Source of the DNA: Bradyrhizobium ottawaense
Lineage (GTDB): Bacteria > Pseudomonadota > Alphaproteobacteria > Rhizobiales > Xanthobacteraceae
Length of the DNA: 64,000 bases
Reading direction: 5' to 3'
NCBI RefSeq assembly: GCF_002278135.3
Contig: NZ_CP029425.2
Span: 1,054,001-1,118,000 of the forward strand
The notes under the pieces are model-generated. The model did no database searches. It was not told the DNA's origin and saw only the letters and a list, made by a program, of their open reading frames with translations. This document shows, one piece after another, positions 33,350-43,546 of the stretch. Position 1 is the first letter of the stretch, and every line of letters starts with the position of its first letter. The position numbers and the translations under genes are program-made.

Positions 33350-34848
33350 ATGCTGGTCGTGGAGACGATTGCGCGGATTCGGCGCGAGCACTTCATCAAG
33401 GGCAAGACGATCAAGGAGATCGCCCGTGACCTGAAGGTGTCACGGAACACGGTTCGGAAGGTGCTGAGGTCGGGAGAGACCTCCTTCGAGTATGAGCGGC
33501 AAGTGCAGCCGCGGCCAAAGCTCGGACGATGGGCAGTCGAACTTGACGGGCTGCTTGCGGCGAACGCGGCTAAATCGGCTCGTGAGCAGCTGACATTGAT
33601 CCGGATCTTCGAAGAGCTGCGCGGTCGCGGCTATGACGGCGGCTACGATGCGGTGCGACGTTACGCCAGGCGGTGGAGCAAGGAACGCGGGCAATCGACC
33701 GCGGCGGCCTATGTCCCGCTGAGTTTTGCGCCAGGCGAAGCCTACCAGTTCGACTGGAGCCATGAGGTGGTGCTGTTGAGCGGAACCACCGTGGTCGTGA
33801 AGGTTGCTCACGTCCGGCTCTGCCACAGCCGTATGCTATTTGCCGGGCGTATCCGCGAGAGACGCAGGAGATGGTGTTCGACGCCCACGACCGAGCGTTC
33901 GCGCTGTTCAAGGGCACCTGCACCCGCGGCATCTACGACAACATGAAGACCGCCGTGGAGACGATCTTCGTCGGTAAAGGGCGTCTTTACAATCGCCGGT
34001 TTTTGCAGATGTGCAGCCACTATCTGGTCGATCCAGTCGCCTGCACGCCGGCGTCTGGCTGGGAGAAGGGGCAGGTTGAGAACCAGGTCGGGCTGGTCAG
34101 GGAACGCTTCTTCACGCCGCGTCTGCGGTTCAAAAACCTCGACGAGTTAAACGCCTGGCTGCTCGACAAATGCATCACCTACGCCAAGGCTCATCGCCAT
34201 CCGGAACTGGTCGATCAGACGATCTGGGACGTGTTCGAAGTCGAACGCCCTAGGCTCGTTCCCTATGCAGGGCGATTTGACGGCTTCCATGCGGTGACGG
34301 CGTCGGTCTCGAAGACCTGCCTGGTGCGCTTCGACAACAACAAGTACTCGGTCGCAGCCAGTGCAGTCGGACGACCGGTCGAGGTTCAAGCCTATGCCGA
34401 TCGCATCGTGATCCGCCAGGATGGACGTATCGTTGCCGAGCATCAGCGATCCTTTGGCCGCGGCGATACCGTCTACGACCCTTGGCATTATGTGCCGGTG
34501 CTCGCCCGCAACCCCGGCGCCTTACGCAACGGCGCTCCCTTCAAGGACTGGGTGCTGCCGGCCGCGATCGAGCGGATCCGGCGCAAGCTTGCCAGCATCG
34601 ACGATGGCAATCGGCAGATGGTCGACATCCTCAACGCGGTGCTGACTGACGGTCTGCCTGCGGTGGAAGCGGCCTGTGCCGAAGCGCTCAGTCACAGCGT
34701 TCATTCCGCCGATGTGGTGCTCAACATCCTGGCCCGTCAACGTGAGCCAGCCCCGCCGGCCAACATCATGACGCCAGCCGCCCTGACGCTCCGTCATGCA
34801 CCAATCGCCGATTGTGCCCGCTACGACAACCTTCGGAGGACCAACTGA
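33350..34848 (+). pseudogene. istA: IS21 transposase IstA, single-base frameshift
   Basis: N-terminal half (MLVVETIARIRREHFIKGKT helix-turn-helix, YQFDWSHEVVLLSGTTVVV with the first catalytic Asp) to about 33843, then the frame moves to AYPRETQEMVFDAHDRAFAL, GIYDNMKTAVETIFVGKGR (second Asp), WEKGQVENQVGLVRERFF (Glu) and the C-terminal DNA-binding part. Restoring one base in ATTTGCCGGGCG (expected ATTTGTCCGGGCG) would make a full ~500-residue IstA. TGA overlaps the istB ATG. Confidence 0.92.
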
Positions 34849-35711
34849 TGGAACGAACTCAAATCTTCGACCTCATGGGCGAGCTCAAGCTCTATGGCAT
34901 GAAGGCTGCCTTCGACGAGATCATGGCAACTGCCGTCAAACGTCAGCATGAACCCCAGCGCATCGTTGGCGATCTACTCTCCGCCGAGATCAACGAGAAG
35001 CAAGCCAGATCTATCAAATACCAGCTCACCATTGCCAAGCTGCCGCTTGCCAAGGACATTGCCGACTTCCAGTTCGACGGCACGCCGATCAATCAGACGC
35101 TCGTCAATGATCTTGCTGGCGGCGGCTTCGTCGCCCAACAGCGCAACGTCGTGCTGGTCGGCGGCACCGGCACAGGCAAAACCCACCTGGCCATTGCCAT
35201 CGCAAGAAGCTGCATCCGATCTGGTGCCCGCGGCCGCTTCTTCAACGTGGTCGACCTCGTCAACCGCCTCGAGACCGAGACCCGCAATGGACGGCAGGGA
35301 CGGCTTGCCGAGCATCTGACCCGGATGGACTTCATCGTGCTGGACGAACTCGGCTATTTGCCCTTCGCCCAGTCCGGTGGCCAGCTTCTCTTCCACCTCG
35401 TCAGCCGGCTCTATGAGCGCGCCTCCGTCATCGTGACCACCAATCTCGCATTCGGCGAATGGCCCAGCGTGTTCGGCGACGCCAAAATGACCACAGCGTT
35501 GCTCGACCGATTGACCCATCACTGCGACATCGTCGAGACCGGCAACGATAGCTGGCGGTTCAAAAGCCGAGACGACGATCACGCCACCCGCGCTCGTCTC
35601 GCCTCCGCTATCCCGGCCAGCTCCGACGAGACGAGCGCTACCAGCAAACCCCGCCGCGGAAAGGGGTCAAAATTGGACGCCGATGAAGGGTCAAATTTGC
35701 AAGCCGATTGA
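34848..35711 (+). CDS. istB: IS21 helper ATPase IstB, second type
   Basis: A 287-residue AAA+ protein with Walker [12 protein letters not shown], Walker [13 protein letters not shown], sensor [14 protein letters not shown]. Starts ATG at 34848 after GGAGGACCAACTG. The C-terminal ~35 residues ([20 protein letters not shown]) run into the right terminal repeat, so the stop is supplied by the IS end, as is common in this subgroup. Confidence 0.93.
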   Translation: MERTQIFDLMGELKLYGMKAAFDEIMATAVKRQHEPQRIVGDLLSAEINEKQARSIKYQLTIAKLPLAKDIADFQFDGTPINQTLVNDLAGGGFVAQQRNVVLVGGTGTGKTHLAIAIARSCIRSGARGRFFNVVDLVNRLETETRNGRQGRLAEHLTRMDFIVLDELGYLPFAQSGGQLLFHLVSRLYERASVIVTTNLAFGEWPSVFGDAKMTTALLDRLTHHCDIVETGNDSWRFKSRDDDHATRARLASAIPASSDETSATSKPRRGKGSKLDADEGSNLQAD

Positions 35712-35715
35712 CACT

Positions 35716-36753
35716 TTACACTTCTGGATCTGAAATGCGGGTCAGCATCCTCACGTGCGGTCCCGCCCGTTTGAAGACCGGCTCCCAAAACGCATAGGCG
35801 TTCTCGACGAAACTCGCGGTTACGGAGAACTTCGTGAGCGCCGCCCGATATGCGGCCTGGCGCCCGCAGCCCTGTCCCTCGACAAGGTGCCAGATGAACT
35901 GAGCGACCTGGCGCGTGTACGTGCTCGGACGACCTCGGTGGTTGGGTACGATCTCAAGTCGCTTGGTCCCGGTGTCACGCGTCTCCGGTTCGGTGATATT
36001 GGCAAGCCAAATGAAGATTGATGGATCAATGCTCGCGGGATAGCCGTCGCGCTTGAGCTGCTGATTGATGATAGAGAACGCGCTGGCGGCTTCCCTGAAG
36101 CACTCGCTCAGGATGAAGTTCGCCTGGTTCTCCAGCTTGCCGCTCCGAAGATCGTCGAGCAATCTGACCGCCTCGTCGGTGAGCCGCCGCATATATCGCG
36201 GTTGCGACTGTCCCGCGCTGTCGGCTGGTTCCTTCTGCATGATTAATTCGGCCGCATCCGCGCGAAACCCCGTTGCGGCTTCTTTGAGAACGGTCAAAAA
36301 ATTGCTTTCAAGTCCGGAAGCGACGACGGTTTTCGACGCCGCTTCGCCTCCCACCCGCGTCTCTACGAGGCCGTTTGCATGGTCCAAGGCAGCATTCAGG
36401 CTGGCTTTGATGTTTTCAGAAGCTCTGTCTTGAGAGTCTTCGGCAACCTTCACCATCATCTCGGTGGTAGTGTCGGAATCTAGGAGTTCGTCCTTGCGCG
36501 GCGCCGCCGCATTCCGAGATTCAAGCACCGCAACGGGACTCGGAGCCGTCGCTTGCCTTGCAAGAATTGTTTGATCAGACGTATTCGGGCCTGAGTGCTC
36601 CGATCGCAGATTGGAAGCAGCAATCCCGCGGGGCAGCACAAACAGGCCATCGTCAACGGCTCGGCTCGCCGCCGCGGTAAGCTCCACGAGCGAGCGTCGC
36701 GCGCAGCGCGTCTGCCTAGTACGCGGCTTTTTCGTTTCTTGCGTGTGGTTCAT
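35716..36753 (-). CDS. Hypothetical protein encoded with ParA
   Basis: About 345 residues. N-terminal part is basic and Thr/Arg-rich (TQETKKPRTRQTRCARRSLV); a middle region (SENIKASLNAALDHANGLVE, NFLTVLKEAATGFRADAAEL) is amphipathic and phasin-like; residues ~230-340 are more globular (ILSECFREAASAFSIINQQL, TYTRQVAQFIWHLVEGQGCG, AYAFWEPVFKRAGPHVRMLT). The start overlaps the end of parA by about 38 bp, which indicates co-translation. By position it could be the DNA-binding partner of ParA (ParB-like role), but no HTH is evident. MSRGRQIM at 36774 is an alternative start. The stop lies 3 bp from the IS21 end. Confidence 0.6.
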   Translation of the reverse strand: MNHTQETKKPRTRQTRCARRSLVELTAAASRAVDDGLFVLPRGIAASNLRSEHSGPNTSDQTILARQATAPSPVAVLESRNAAAPRKDELLDSDTTTEMMVKVAEDSQDRASENIKASLNAALDHANGLVETRVGGEAASKTVVASGLESNFLTVLKEAATGFRADAAELIMQKEPADSAGQSQPRYMRRLTDEAVRLLDDLRSGKLENQANFILSECFREAASAFSIINQQLKRDGYPASIDPSIFIWLANITEPETRDTGTKRLEIVPNHRGRPSTYTRQVAQFIWHLVEGQGCGRQAAYRAALTKFSVTASFVENAYAFWEPVFKRAGPHVRMLTRISDPEV

Positions 36754-37384
36754 GATCTGACGACCCCTCGACAAGCTTCTTCAAGATCCAGCGCCACAGC
36801 TCACGAACTTCCTCCGAGGCTCTTCCCTCTTGTGCAAACTCCGTCACGCCTAATCCTGCCCCAAGCGCGTCCTGATGGTCATTGCGCTGTCCGACATAGG
36901 GAAGCGCGAGCACCCCGAGCGAATTGAGCGACGTCGCGGCTTCACTCACGCGGCAGCCCCGCGGTGGCGTCTGAGCGAGGACGAAAGCAAATCGGCGGTT
37001 GAGCCTACGAATAGCAATCAGCGTCGGTATCGCAGCTTCGATGTCGGCGGGACTCGGACGCACCGGGATCAGGCAAAGATCGGCCCTCGCGATGGCGCGC
37101 ATGGCCAGTGCATTGTTCGTGGCGGCGGTATCGATAACCGTAAGCCAGATCCCCTCGGCTTCAAGGCTGACGAGCGCCCGTTCTATTTCGGCCGAATCAG
37201 CGACCCGAACGACCCGGGGATCGGGATGGCGGCGCCGCTCTTTCCATTTTGAAATCGTGCCTTGTGGATCCGCCTCGACAATTGCGACGCGCTCCCCGTT
37301 CCCCAACGCTGCGACTGCAATTCCGACCGCCAGCGTGCTCTTGCCGCTTCCGCCTTTTTGGGTGACCAGAGCAAGGACATACAT
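36716..37384 (-). CDS. parA: ParA-family partition ATPase
   Basis: A 222-residue ParA/MinD-type ATPase with deviant Walker A QKGGSGKSTLA (residues 9-19), the switch region EADPQGTISKW and Walker B LTVIDTAATNN. It lacks the N-terminal HTH of plasmid type Ia ParA, so it is the short type found on plasmids and integrative elements. ParA drives segregation with a DNA-bound partner. No ParB gene is adjacent; the overlapping downstream gene (35716-36753) is the likely partner. Together they suggest that this stretch once belonged to a plasmid or ICE. Confidence 0.92.
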   Translation of the reverse strand: MYVLALVTQKGGSGKSTLAVGIAVAALGNGERVAIVEADPQGTISKWKERRRHPDPRVVRVADSAEIERALVSLEAEGIWLTVIDTAATNNALAMRAIARADLCLIPVRPSPADIEAAIPTLIAIRRLNRRFAFVLAQTPPRGCRVSEAATSLNSLGVLALPYVGQRNDHQDALGAGLGVTEFAQEGRASEEVRELWRWILKKLVEGSSDHEPHARNEKAAY

Positions 37385-37827
37385 CTTCTACGCGTCCCGG
37401 ACGACAACGACATGAAACGCACGAGTCGTCGACATCGAGCCTACCCTTCCCGATGGTGGGTCGCATCAAGAGCGAACGTGGAAATCGCAGCCAAATCGAG
37501 GCCCAGCCATTAACGATATACCGCGCAATACGTCGGCCAAGGGCCGCGAGAATCACCACGACGTGGCTTTGTAAAATAGCCCATTATTCGGCCGTGTCAC
37601 GGATCTTCGCGAAAGGATTGCTGAGCACCGTCGTACAAGCATGAAAGCAGAGCCTGCTCGCCTCTCTGGAATGGACACGGCAAGAAGCGGCTGTCGCAGT
37701 TGCAGCAAGATGCTGCCTCCTACCAGATTGGAGAGGTGATCTGCCTGCCAGCTCGAACTATCGAGCTAACCACAACTTGGGGACAAGCTACGCAATATTT
37801 TTCCGTGCTCAGCAGGAGGACTCTCGG
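37385..37827. other. Intergenic stretch between parA and the porin-like gene
   Basis: 443 bp containing only weak overlapping frames. It must hold the parA promoter (leftward) and the outer-membrane protein promoter (rightward). No operator, iteron or hairpin was recognised. Confidence 0.4.
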
Positions 37828-38590
37828 ATGAAGTGCAACAAGCAATTGTCGCTCGCGAGCATCATTGCGTTCGGGACGATCGCTTTTGGGAGCGGAAGTT
37901 TAGCTGCTGATTTGCCTGCGGCACCTGTCGTCAAAGCGCCGGCTCCCGTTTATCCTCTCTTCAGCTGGACTGGAGGTTACATCGGCGGCAGTGTAGGCTC
38001 GGGTTGGGGTACCAGCCAGACCGACCTCGCTGTGGGCAATACATTCATTGGCGCCCCCGTCAACCAGACCGTAAACCAGCTCATCGGCGGCACTGCCGAT
38101 TTGAATGTGCCATTGCCGCAGGTGCAGCTGAACGGCTTCCTCGGCGGCGTACAAGCCGGTTACAATTTCCAGTCCGGTGTGATGGTCTACGGCGTGGAAA
38201 GCGATTTTTTATGGAGTGGTATCAAGGGGCGCACTGGCTGCTTTGTGGTCTTGAACTGCACGAACGACACCAAATGGATTGCCGATATCACCGGACGGGT
38301 CGGCGTCACGGTGGGCGACCGCGGCCTAGTCTACATCAAGGGCGGCGCAGCTTGGGCCGATTCCAGCATCGGCATCAACCAGTCCTTTGCCGTTACATCG
38401 AACTTGGGGGCTGGCTTTGCTGCTAACGGTGCTGCCGATGGCCGAGCGACCAAGAACATATTTGGCGGCACATTGGGTGCGGGCATCGAGTATGCCTTCC
38501 TGCCCGGCTGGTCAGCCAAAGTTGAGTATGACTACTTCGATTTCGGCAGGCAAGACGTAAAGCTGCCGGTTTCGGTAGTCGAGAACACGG
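37828..38590 (+). pseudogene. Omp25/Omp31-like outer-membrane beta-barrel, C-terminus replaced
   Basis: Starts MKCNKQLSLASIIAFGTIAF after CAGGAGGAC; signal peptide with cleavage expected after SLAA. The mature part begins DLPAAPVVKAPAPVYPLFSW and shows barrel strands TGGYIGGSVGSGWG, GVQAGYNFQSGVMVYGVESD, GRVGVTVGDRGLVYIKGGAA, LGAGIEYAFLPGWSAKVEYD. The family ends with a last strand of the V.VGVNYRF type; here the frame passes at about 38590 into a group II intron fragment and stops at 38664. Loss of the last strand should prevent normal barrel folding. Rhizobial members are abundant surface proteins. Confidence 0.85.
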
Positions 38591-38599
38591 CGATTGGTG

Positions 38600-39928
38600 A
38601 TGAACCTAGTAACACCGAGAATATCCGTTCAGAAACTTCAGACCTCGCTGCAGGCGAAAGCTAAGGCTGAACCAGATTATCGATTCTACTCTCTTTGGGA
38701 CAAAATCTGCAGACTGGATGTGCTGGAGGAAGCCTACAGGCGCTGCCGAGCAAACCGGGGGTCGCCGGGGGCGGATGGCATCACATTTGCTCAGATCGAA
38801 ACCGAGGGACGCGAACGATGGCTGGAAAATGTCAGACAGGAGCTGACGGCGGGTGACTACCGACCGCAGCCCCTTCTGAGGGTATGGATACCGAAGAGCA
38901 ATGGCGGACGCCGACCGCTCAGCATTCCAACCGTAAAAGACCGAACGGTCATGACGGCGGCGATGCTGGTGATCGGCGCCATCTTCGAAGCGGACCTGCT
39001 GGAGAACCAGTATGGCTTCCGCCCGAAGGTGGACGCCAAGATGGCAGTGCGCCGCGTGTTCTGGCACATCAGAGATCATCGGCGATCAGAGATCGTCGAT
39101 GCGGACCTGAGGGATTACTTCACCTCGATTCCGCATGCACCACTGATGAAATGCCTCACACGCAGGATCGCCGATGGTCGGCTTCTTTCGATGATCAAAG
39201 GCTGGCTGACAGTCGCGGTTATCGAGAAGGACGGCCGGCGGATCACAAGGACGGCGGAGGCTCGGACGAAGAAAAGAGGAACTCCACAAGGCTCACCTTT
39301 GAGCCCGTTGTTGGCGAATCTCTACTTTCGTCGGTTTCTGCTGGCTTGGCGCAAACACGGACACCAAGATCAACTCGATGCGCATATCGTGAATTACGCG
39401 GATGACTTCGTGATCTGCTGTCGCCCCGGTTCGTCCGAGACGGCAATGGCGCGGATGCAGACGCTAATGAACAGGCTCGGGTTGGAGGTGAACGATACCA
39501 AGACGCGACTCGCTCGGGTCCCAGAGGATAGCGTAACATTCCTCGGGTATACGATCGGACGCTTCTATGGAAAGGGAGGTCAAGCCTTTCTTGGCACAAG
39601 ACCTTCCAAGAAAGCCGTTCGACGATTGCTCAGACAGGTCCACGACCGCACGACACGTCAGTGGTATCCGGACTCACCGGAGAACACAGTCGCTGTCATC
39701 AACCGCTTCCTACGCGGCTGGTGCGGCTACTTCGACCAAGGTCCAGTGGTGGAAACTTACAACCTCATTCGGCAATACGTCGACCGTCGTCTGCGTCATT
39801 GGTTGGTCCAGCGCACCGGGGCACGTGGCCGGGGCTTCAACCGTTACTCGCAGGAATACCTGCATGAAACGCTTGGCCTCTACCGCCTCCCAAGAGCGCG
39901 TGCCGACGTGCCGAGAGCGAAGGCTTGA
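38600..39928 (+). CDS. ltrA: Group II intron reverse transcriptase/maturase
   Basis: A 442-residue protein starting MNLVTPRISVQKLQTSLQAK. RT blocks: SPGADGITFAQIE, IPKSNGGRRPLSIPTVKDRT, NQYGFRPKVDAKMAVRRVFW, DADLRDYFTSIPHAPLMKCL, GTPQGSPLSPLLANLYFRRF, the catalytic HIVNYADDFVICC, VNDTKTRLARVPEDSVTFLG; then the maturase X domain (GWCGYFDQGPVVETYNLIRQ). No HNH endonuclease domain. It reads through without frameshift, so a functional enzyme could be made and act on other introns, although the intron RNA itself is truncated. Confidence 0.93.
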   Translation: MNLVTPRISVQKLQTSLQAKAKAEPDYRFYSLWDKICRLDVLEEAYRRCRANRGSPGADGITFAQIETEGRERWLENVRQELTAGDYRPQPLLRVWIPKSNGGRRPLSIPTVKDRTVMTAAMLVIGAIFEADLLENQYGFRPKVDAKMAVRRVFWHIRDHRRSEIVDADLRDYFTSIPHAPLMKCLTRRIADGRLLSMIKGWLTVAVIEKDGRRITRTAEARTKKRGTPQGSPLSPLLANLYFRRFLLAWRKHGHQDQLDAHIVNYADDFVICCRPGSSETAMARMQTLMNRLGLEVNDTKTRLARVPEDSVTFLGYTIGRFYGKGGQAFLGTRPSKKAVRRLLRQVHDRTTRQWYPDSPENTVAVINRFLRGWCGYFDQGPVVETYNLIRQYVDRRLRHWLVQRTGARGRGFNRYSQEYLHETLGLYRLPRARADVPRAKA

Positions 39929-39937
39929 TGGGTTGAG

Positions 39938-39979
<42 letters not shown>

Positions 39980-40076
39980 CGGCGACTGGAAACGGAGCCA
40001 TGGTCCGAAATGAGCCACCGGCACTCAGCGAAAGCTGCCGGCCAACGGCAACTCCTCGGAACCTGTAGCCACCGCG

Positions 40077-40884
40077 TCAGTCGTCGACTCTACCGAGCTC
40101 GATGCGACCATCGGTCAGAAATCGTTCGAAGATGGCACGGCGCGAGACGGCATAGCGGATCGCCTCAGCCAGTTTTGATTTGCCGAAGATCCGACGCAAG
40201 GTCTGCTGCCAGAGATCGAAGAGATCTGCGACGATCGCCGCGGAGGCTTGCTGGCGCGCGGCAACGCGAGTGTCGGGGCTTTGACCGCGCATCGTTTTCT
40301 CGACCTGCCAGAACTTCGCCATCCGCTCGACCGTCGCCGTTGCCACTTCTGAGCTCCCTGCAACATGCAGCTCGTAGAACTTGCGTCTGCAGTGTGACCA
40401 GCAGCCAGCCTGTGATGCAATCATTGCCGCGATCGGATCGCGCGAGCTTGTTATAGGCGGCGTAGCCATCCACCTGCAGGATTCCGCGATAACCATTGAG
40501 ATGGCGGACCGCGCATTCACCGGAGCGGCTGTCTTCGAAGCGATAAGCCACCATCGGGGGACCGTTGCGGCCAAACGTTCGATCATCCCTGGCATAGGCC
40601 CATAAATAGGCCGTCTTTGTCGATCCGGAGCCCGGAGCGAGCGTCTGCAAAGTGGTTTCGTCGGCAAAGACCCGTTCGGCCTTCTTGACCTCGCTGAAGA
40701 TGTAGTCGGCCATGATCTCGAGCTCGAAGCCGAGCTTGCCCATCCATTGCGCCATCAACTGGCGGTCGAGCTCGACCTTGTCGCGGGCGTAGATAGCCTC
40801 CTGCCGGTAGAGCGGCAGGCCATCGGCATATTTGGCGACGGCGATCTGGGCCAGAAGCGCTTCCGTCGCCTGAGACGCCCGCCT
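40077..40884 (-). pseudogene. tnpC: IS66-family TnpC fragment, frameshifted
   Basis: Reads LLAQIAVAKYADGLPLYRQE, YIFSEVKKAERVFADETTLQ, LWAYARDDRTFGRNGPPMVA, HLNGYRGILQVDGYAAYNKL (IS66 catalytic Asp motif), then in a shifted frame RRKFYELHVAGSSEVATATV, LFDLWQQTLRRIFGKSKLAE, RAIFERFLTDGRIEL. Both termini are missing: a tyrosine recombinase frame joins on the right at about 40885 and unrelated sequence on the left. Confidence 0.9.
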
Positions 40885-41449
40885 TCTCAAGTCCCCGGCG
40901 CATCATCTCGACATCCGCAGCGGCGTATCGGTGGGTCGTGGCGACCTGAGCATGGCCAAGCCAAGCCTGAATCGTCAGGAGGTCCACGCCTGACCGGAGA
41001 AGCTTCATGGCGAGGGAATGCCGGAAGATGTGCGGCGATATCGGCTTGCCCTCCAAGCTTGGCCTCGTGGACCCGGCCTGGGAGGCGGCACGCCGCACGA
41101 TGTGTGTCGCGCCGAAACGCGTCAGGCGCTCGTTGTGGACCCCGACGAAGATTGGCCGCGGTTCATGATGGGCGAGGCCGCGTTCGCTCAATAGGTTGGT
41201 CAGCGATCGCACCAAATCCTGAGGAATGGGAACGACGCGATCTCGGCGTCCCTTGCCATGAAGCAGCACCTGCGGGCGTCCTCGCTCCAACTGAAGGTCG
41301 TTCGCGTTGACGCCGGTCGCTTCGGACACGCGAGCGCCGGTTCTCGCCAAGAAGAGCAGAAAGGCCCGGTCGCGCCGACCGCGGGACGTCGTCTGATCAG
41401 GGGCTGCGATGATAGCCTCCACCTCGGCGTTGGTGAGATGATGCGTCAC
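40885..41449 (-). pseudogene. Tyrosine recombinase, second of a tandem pair, 3' truncated
   Basis: Starts MTHHLTNAEVEAIIAAPDQT; catalytic residues Arg in ARTGARVSEATGV, His-x-x-Arg in SPHIFRHSLAMKLL, His in WLGHAQVATTHRY and the following Tyr are all present. The N-terminal core-binding domain is absent from this frame or was upstream of 41449. The end is fused to IS66 sequence (SASGPDRRRQICRWPAALP). Such enzymes catalyse site-specific recombination of mobile elements. Confidence 0.85.
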
Positions 41450-42357
41450 CTCGATGTGGGCCCGTTTGGTGGGGATCCGACGAGCCGGTGAGGTAGTAGG
41501 CTGTGTCGCTATAGTTGGCGTGGCCGAGGTAGGTGGCGAGTAAGGGCAGCAGCGCTTGGACGTCCGCGCGCTCGTGGTGCCACAGCCTCAGCCTGGTCAC
41601 CGCGAACCGGTGCCGGAGATCGTGCGGTCGCAGAGGCTTGCCATTGTCAAGGCCCGCGAGCTTGCGGGCCTTAGCGAAGTTGCTTTGCAAGCCGGTTGCC
41701 GACAGACGGCAGCCTCGCGAGCTGAGGAAGAACGCCTCGCCTTTGGGCCTGGGAAACACGGTGTCGCGCTCACGGGCGTATCGACGAAGTTTGGCTGCCT
41801 GGGTCGTTGGGTGAACAGGAATCAGGCGGTCTTTACGGAACTTGGTTTTACGGACGAGGATGCCCCCGTTGGTCAGATCGACGTCGCCGCGATCAAGCCT
41901 GACCACTTCGCCCGATCGTAACCCCGTGCTGGCCAACAATCCGATTAGCGTCGCCATCGTGCGGCCCCTGAGAGGGGTCCCTGGCGAAATGAAGCTGCAT
42001 GCGTCGATAAGCGACGTCAGCTCAGCCTCACTTAGGGATGCGCGGCGGCGGAATCGCCCTGGACCACGGGAAAGCTCTGCGCTCCAAGACCTCGGTCTGG
42101 GGGTCGTAGACGACCAGGTACTCGTAGAATCGGCGGAGCACGCCGTGACGGACCGCGCGGCTGTCGGCGGCGCCACCGAACGACAGGACGAAGTCCAGCG
42201 CCATCGTCCGGGTGGCGGGCGCACCCAGCTGAGATCGCTCGACGTAGCGAACGAAAGCCCGCAGCGTGCCGGCTTCTGGAAGCGGCGACAACAGGTGAGA
42301 GGAGGCCTGACTACCTCAAGCAGATTGGTCGCGACGCTCTTTCCAGAGCTCCGATAG
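41450..42357 (-). pseudogene. Tyrosine recombinase, first of the pair, frameshifted
   Basis: The core-binding domain is in one frame (MSPLPEAGTLRAFVRYVERS, GAPATRTMALDFVLSFGGAA, GVLRRFYEYLVVYDPQTEVL) and the catalytic domain in another (LSEAELTSLIDACSFISPG, IGLLASTGLRSGEVVRLDRG with Arg, RPHDLRHRFAVTRL with His-x-x-Arg, YLGHANYSDTAYYL with His and Tyr). The switch is near 42040. Two or three such recombinases in a row are a known arrangement (recombinase-in-trio type elements); here the second follows with a short overlap. Confidence 0.85.
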
Positions 42358-42402
42358 TGTGGCGTTAGGTTTACTGAGGCCTTCCGCCGCGGCCCTGTCT
42401 TC

Positions 42403-43503
42403 CTAGAATCCATAGGACCGTTCGGCCCAGCGGAGAAGCACACGCGCATCCCGATCGGGTAAGACCACGCGCTGACTACGCAGGCCCTTGGCGATCGCTT
42501 GGCCAACCTCTGGCGCAACTCGATTACCATGGGTCATCAAGAAGAACCAACCAAATGGGACGCCGACCTCACGGTCGATGGCTTCGACGCGATCCATCAG
42601 GATATGAACCGAGGCGTCGCCAGCGATCAGCCTCTCTTCCGGCAGATGCCGCGGGCGCGGCACGAATCCGATCTCGCGTGTGCCTTTATCGTCGTAGTCG
42701 TAAATGTCGAGCGCCCAGTGCACATAGACCCGCTCGGCCGAAGCGCTTGATTCTTCCCAATCCTGGAAGAAGCGCGTCTCCCGCGGCACGAACTCGAACC
42801 AGTCCGGCACCAGTTCAAGAAACGGCGTCTCGGTCGTGCCCTCGCGTGTCGTTTCACGTACCACACGGCGTTCCATCTCTGGCCGCTGCGCCTCGCGCTT
42901 CTCGCGCTCGAGGCGGGCACACCGCGTCAGGAAGCTCCGGACATGGACGACGCTGCTGCCTGGGCGCCCAAGCATCCGATAGAGCGGACCAGCGATTACC
43001 TTGTCGTCGGACATATCTTCGTGCGTGATCCATGACGGATCGAGTAATTCGCCCTTGCCCCAAGGGCGATATGTCGGATTGACGATCGGCCCGGCACGCC
43101 ATTCAACTTCCAGACCGAGACGGATTTGCACATAGTCCGCCGCGCCCGGTCCAGTTGGCGCGAAGGCATACACACTGTTGCCGTGCCATTCCGAGATCTG
43201 AAGGTCGCTCTCGCGCAGTCGCGTCCAGAGCGCGCCAATGTCGCCATTGTCCTTGGCAAGCTCCGCTTCCATCCACGGCCGGTATTCTGCGATCCGTGTC
43301 CCGTCGGCGGCGACCACCGAGCGCGTGTCGCGCCAATACTGCTCGTCAATGCCCGATGTCGAAAACGGAAATCCCGGAAACGCCTCTGTGAGCGCGGCCG
43401 CCAGCGCCGCTTCGTCAGATCCGGTCGGAAGACGTGCGAGAACCGCCTCGATCGAGGCGGGATCGGGCAATCGCATTGGGATGTTCTCTGGAGCGTCAGC
43501 CAT
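42403..43503 (-). CDS. Hypothetical protein between recombinases and AbiE
   Basis: A 366-residue, acidic and Trp/Arg-rich protein starting MADAPENIPMRLPDPASIEA. Notable segments: GIDEQYWRDTRSVVAADGTR, NSVYAFAPTGPGAADYVQIR, EMERRVVRETTREGTTETPF, WALDIYDYDDKGTREIGFVP, FGWFFLMTHGNRVAPEVGQA. No signal peptide, membrane segment or catalytic motif that I recognise. The frame is intact and the composition typical of the host. It lies 43 bp after the AbiEii stop on the same strand, so it may be co-transcribed with the toxin-antitoxin genes or belong to the recombinase element. Confidence 0.6.
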   Translation of the reverse strand: MADAPENIPMRLPDPASIEAVLARLPTGSDEAALAAALTEAFPGFPFSTSGIDEQYWRDTRSVVAADGTRIAEYRPWMEAELAKDNGDIGALWTRLRESDLQISEWHGNSVYAFAPTGPGAADYVQIRLGLEVEWRAGPIVNPTYRPWGKGELLDPSWITHEDMSDDKVIAGPLYRMLGRPGSSVVHVRSFLTRCARLEREKREAQRPEMERRVVRETTREGTTETPFLELVPDWFEFVPRETRFFQDWEESSASAERVYVHWALDIYDYDDKGTREIGFVPRPRHLPEERLIAGDASVHILMDRVEAIDREVGVPFGWFFLMTHGNRVAPEVGQAIAKGLRSQRVVLPDRDARVLLRWAERSYGF

Positions 43504-43546
43504 GCCATGATCCTATCATCGGCGGTTGTCGAATTCTGCTCGTTTG

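Larger units (their letters stand above)
33236..35713 (+). mobile_element. IS21-family element, second type
   Basis: Terminal repeats TGTCATTCGGCTTGCAATAT at the left and the complement of TGTCAATCGGCTTGCAAATT at the right, each repeated once inside as the GGCGTCCAA..TTG.CCC motif. It carries istA and istB on the plus strand. No target duplication is apparent. Confidence 0.9.
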
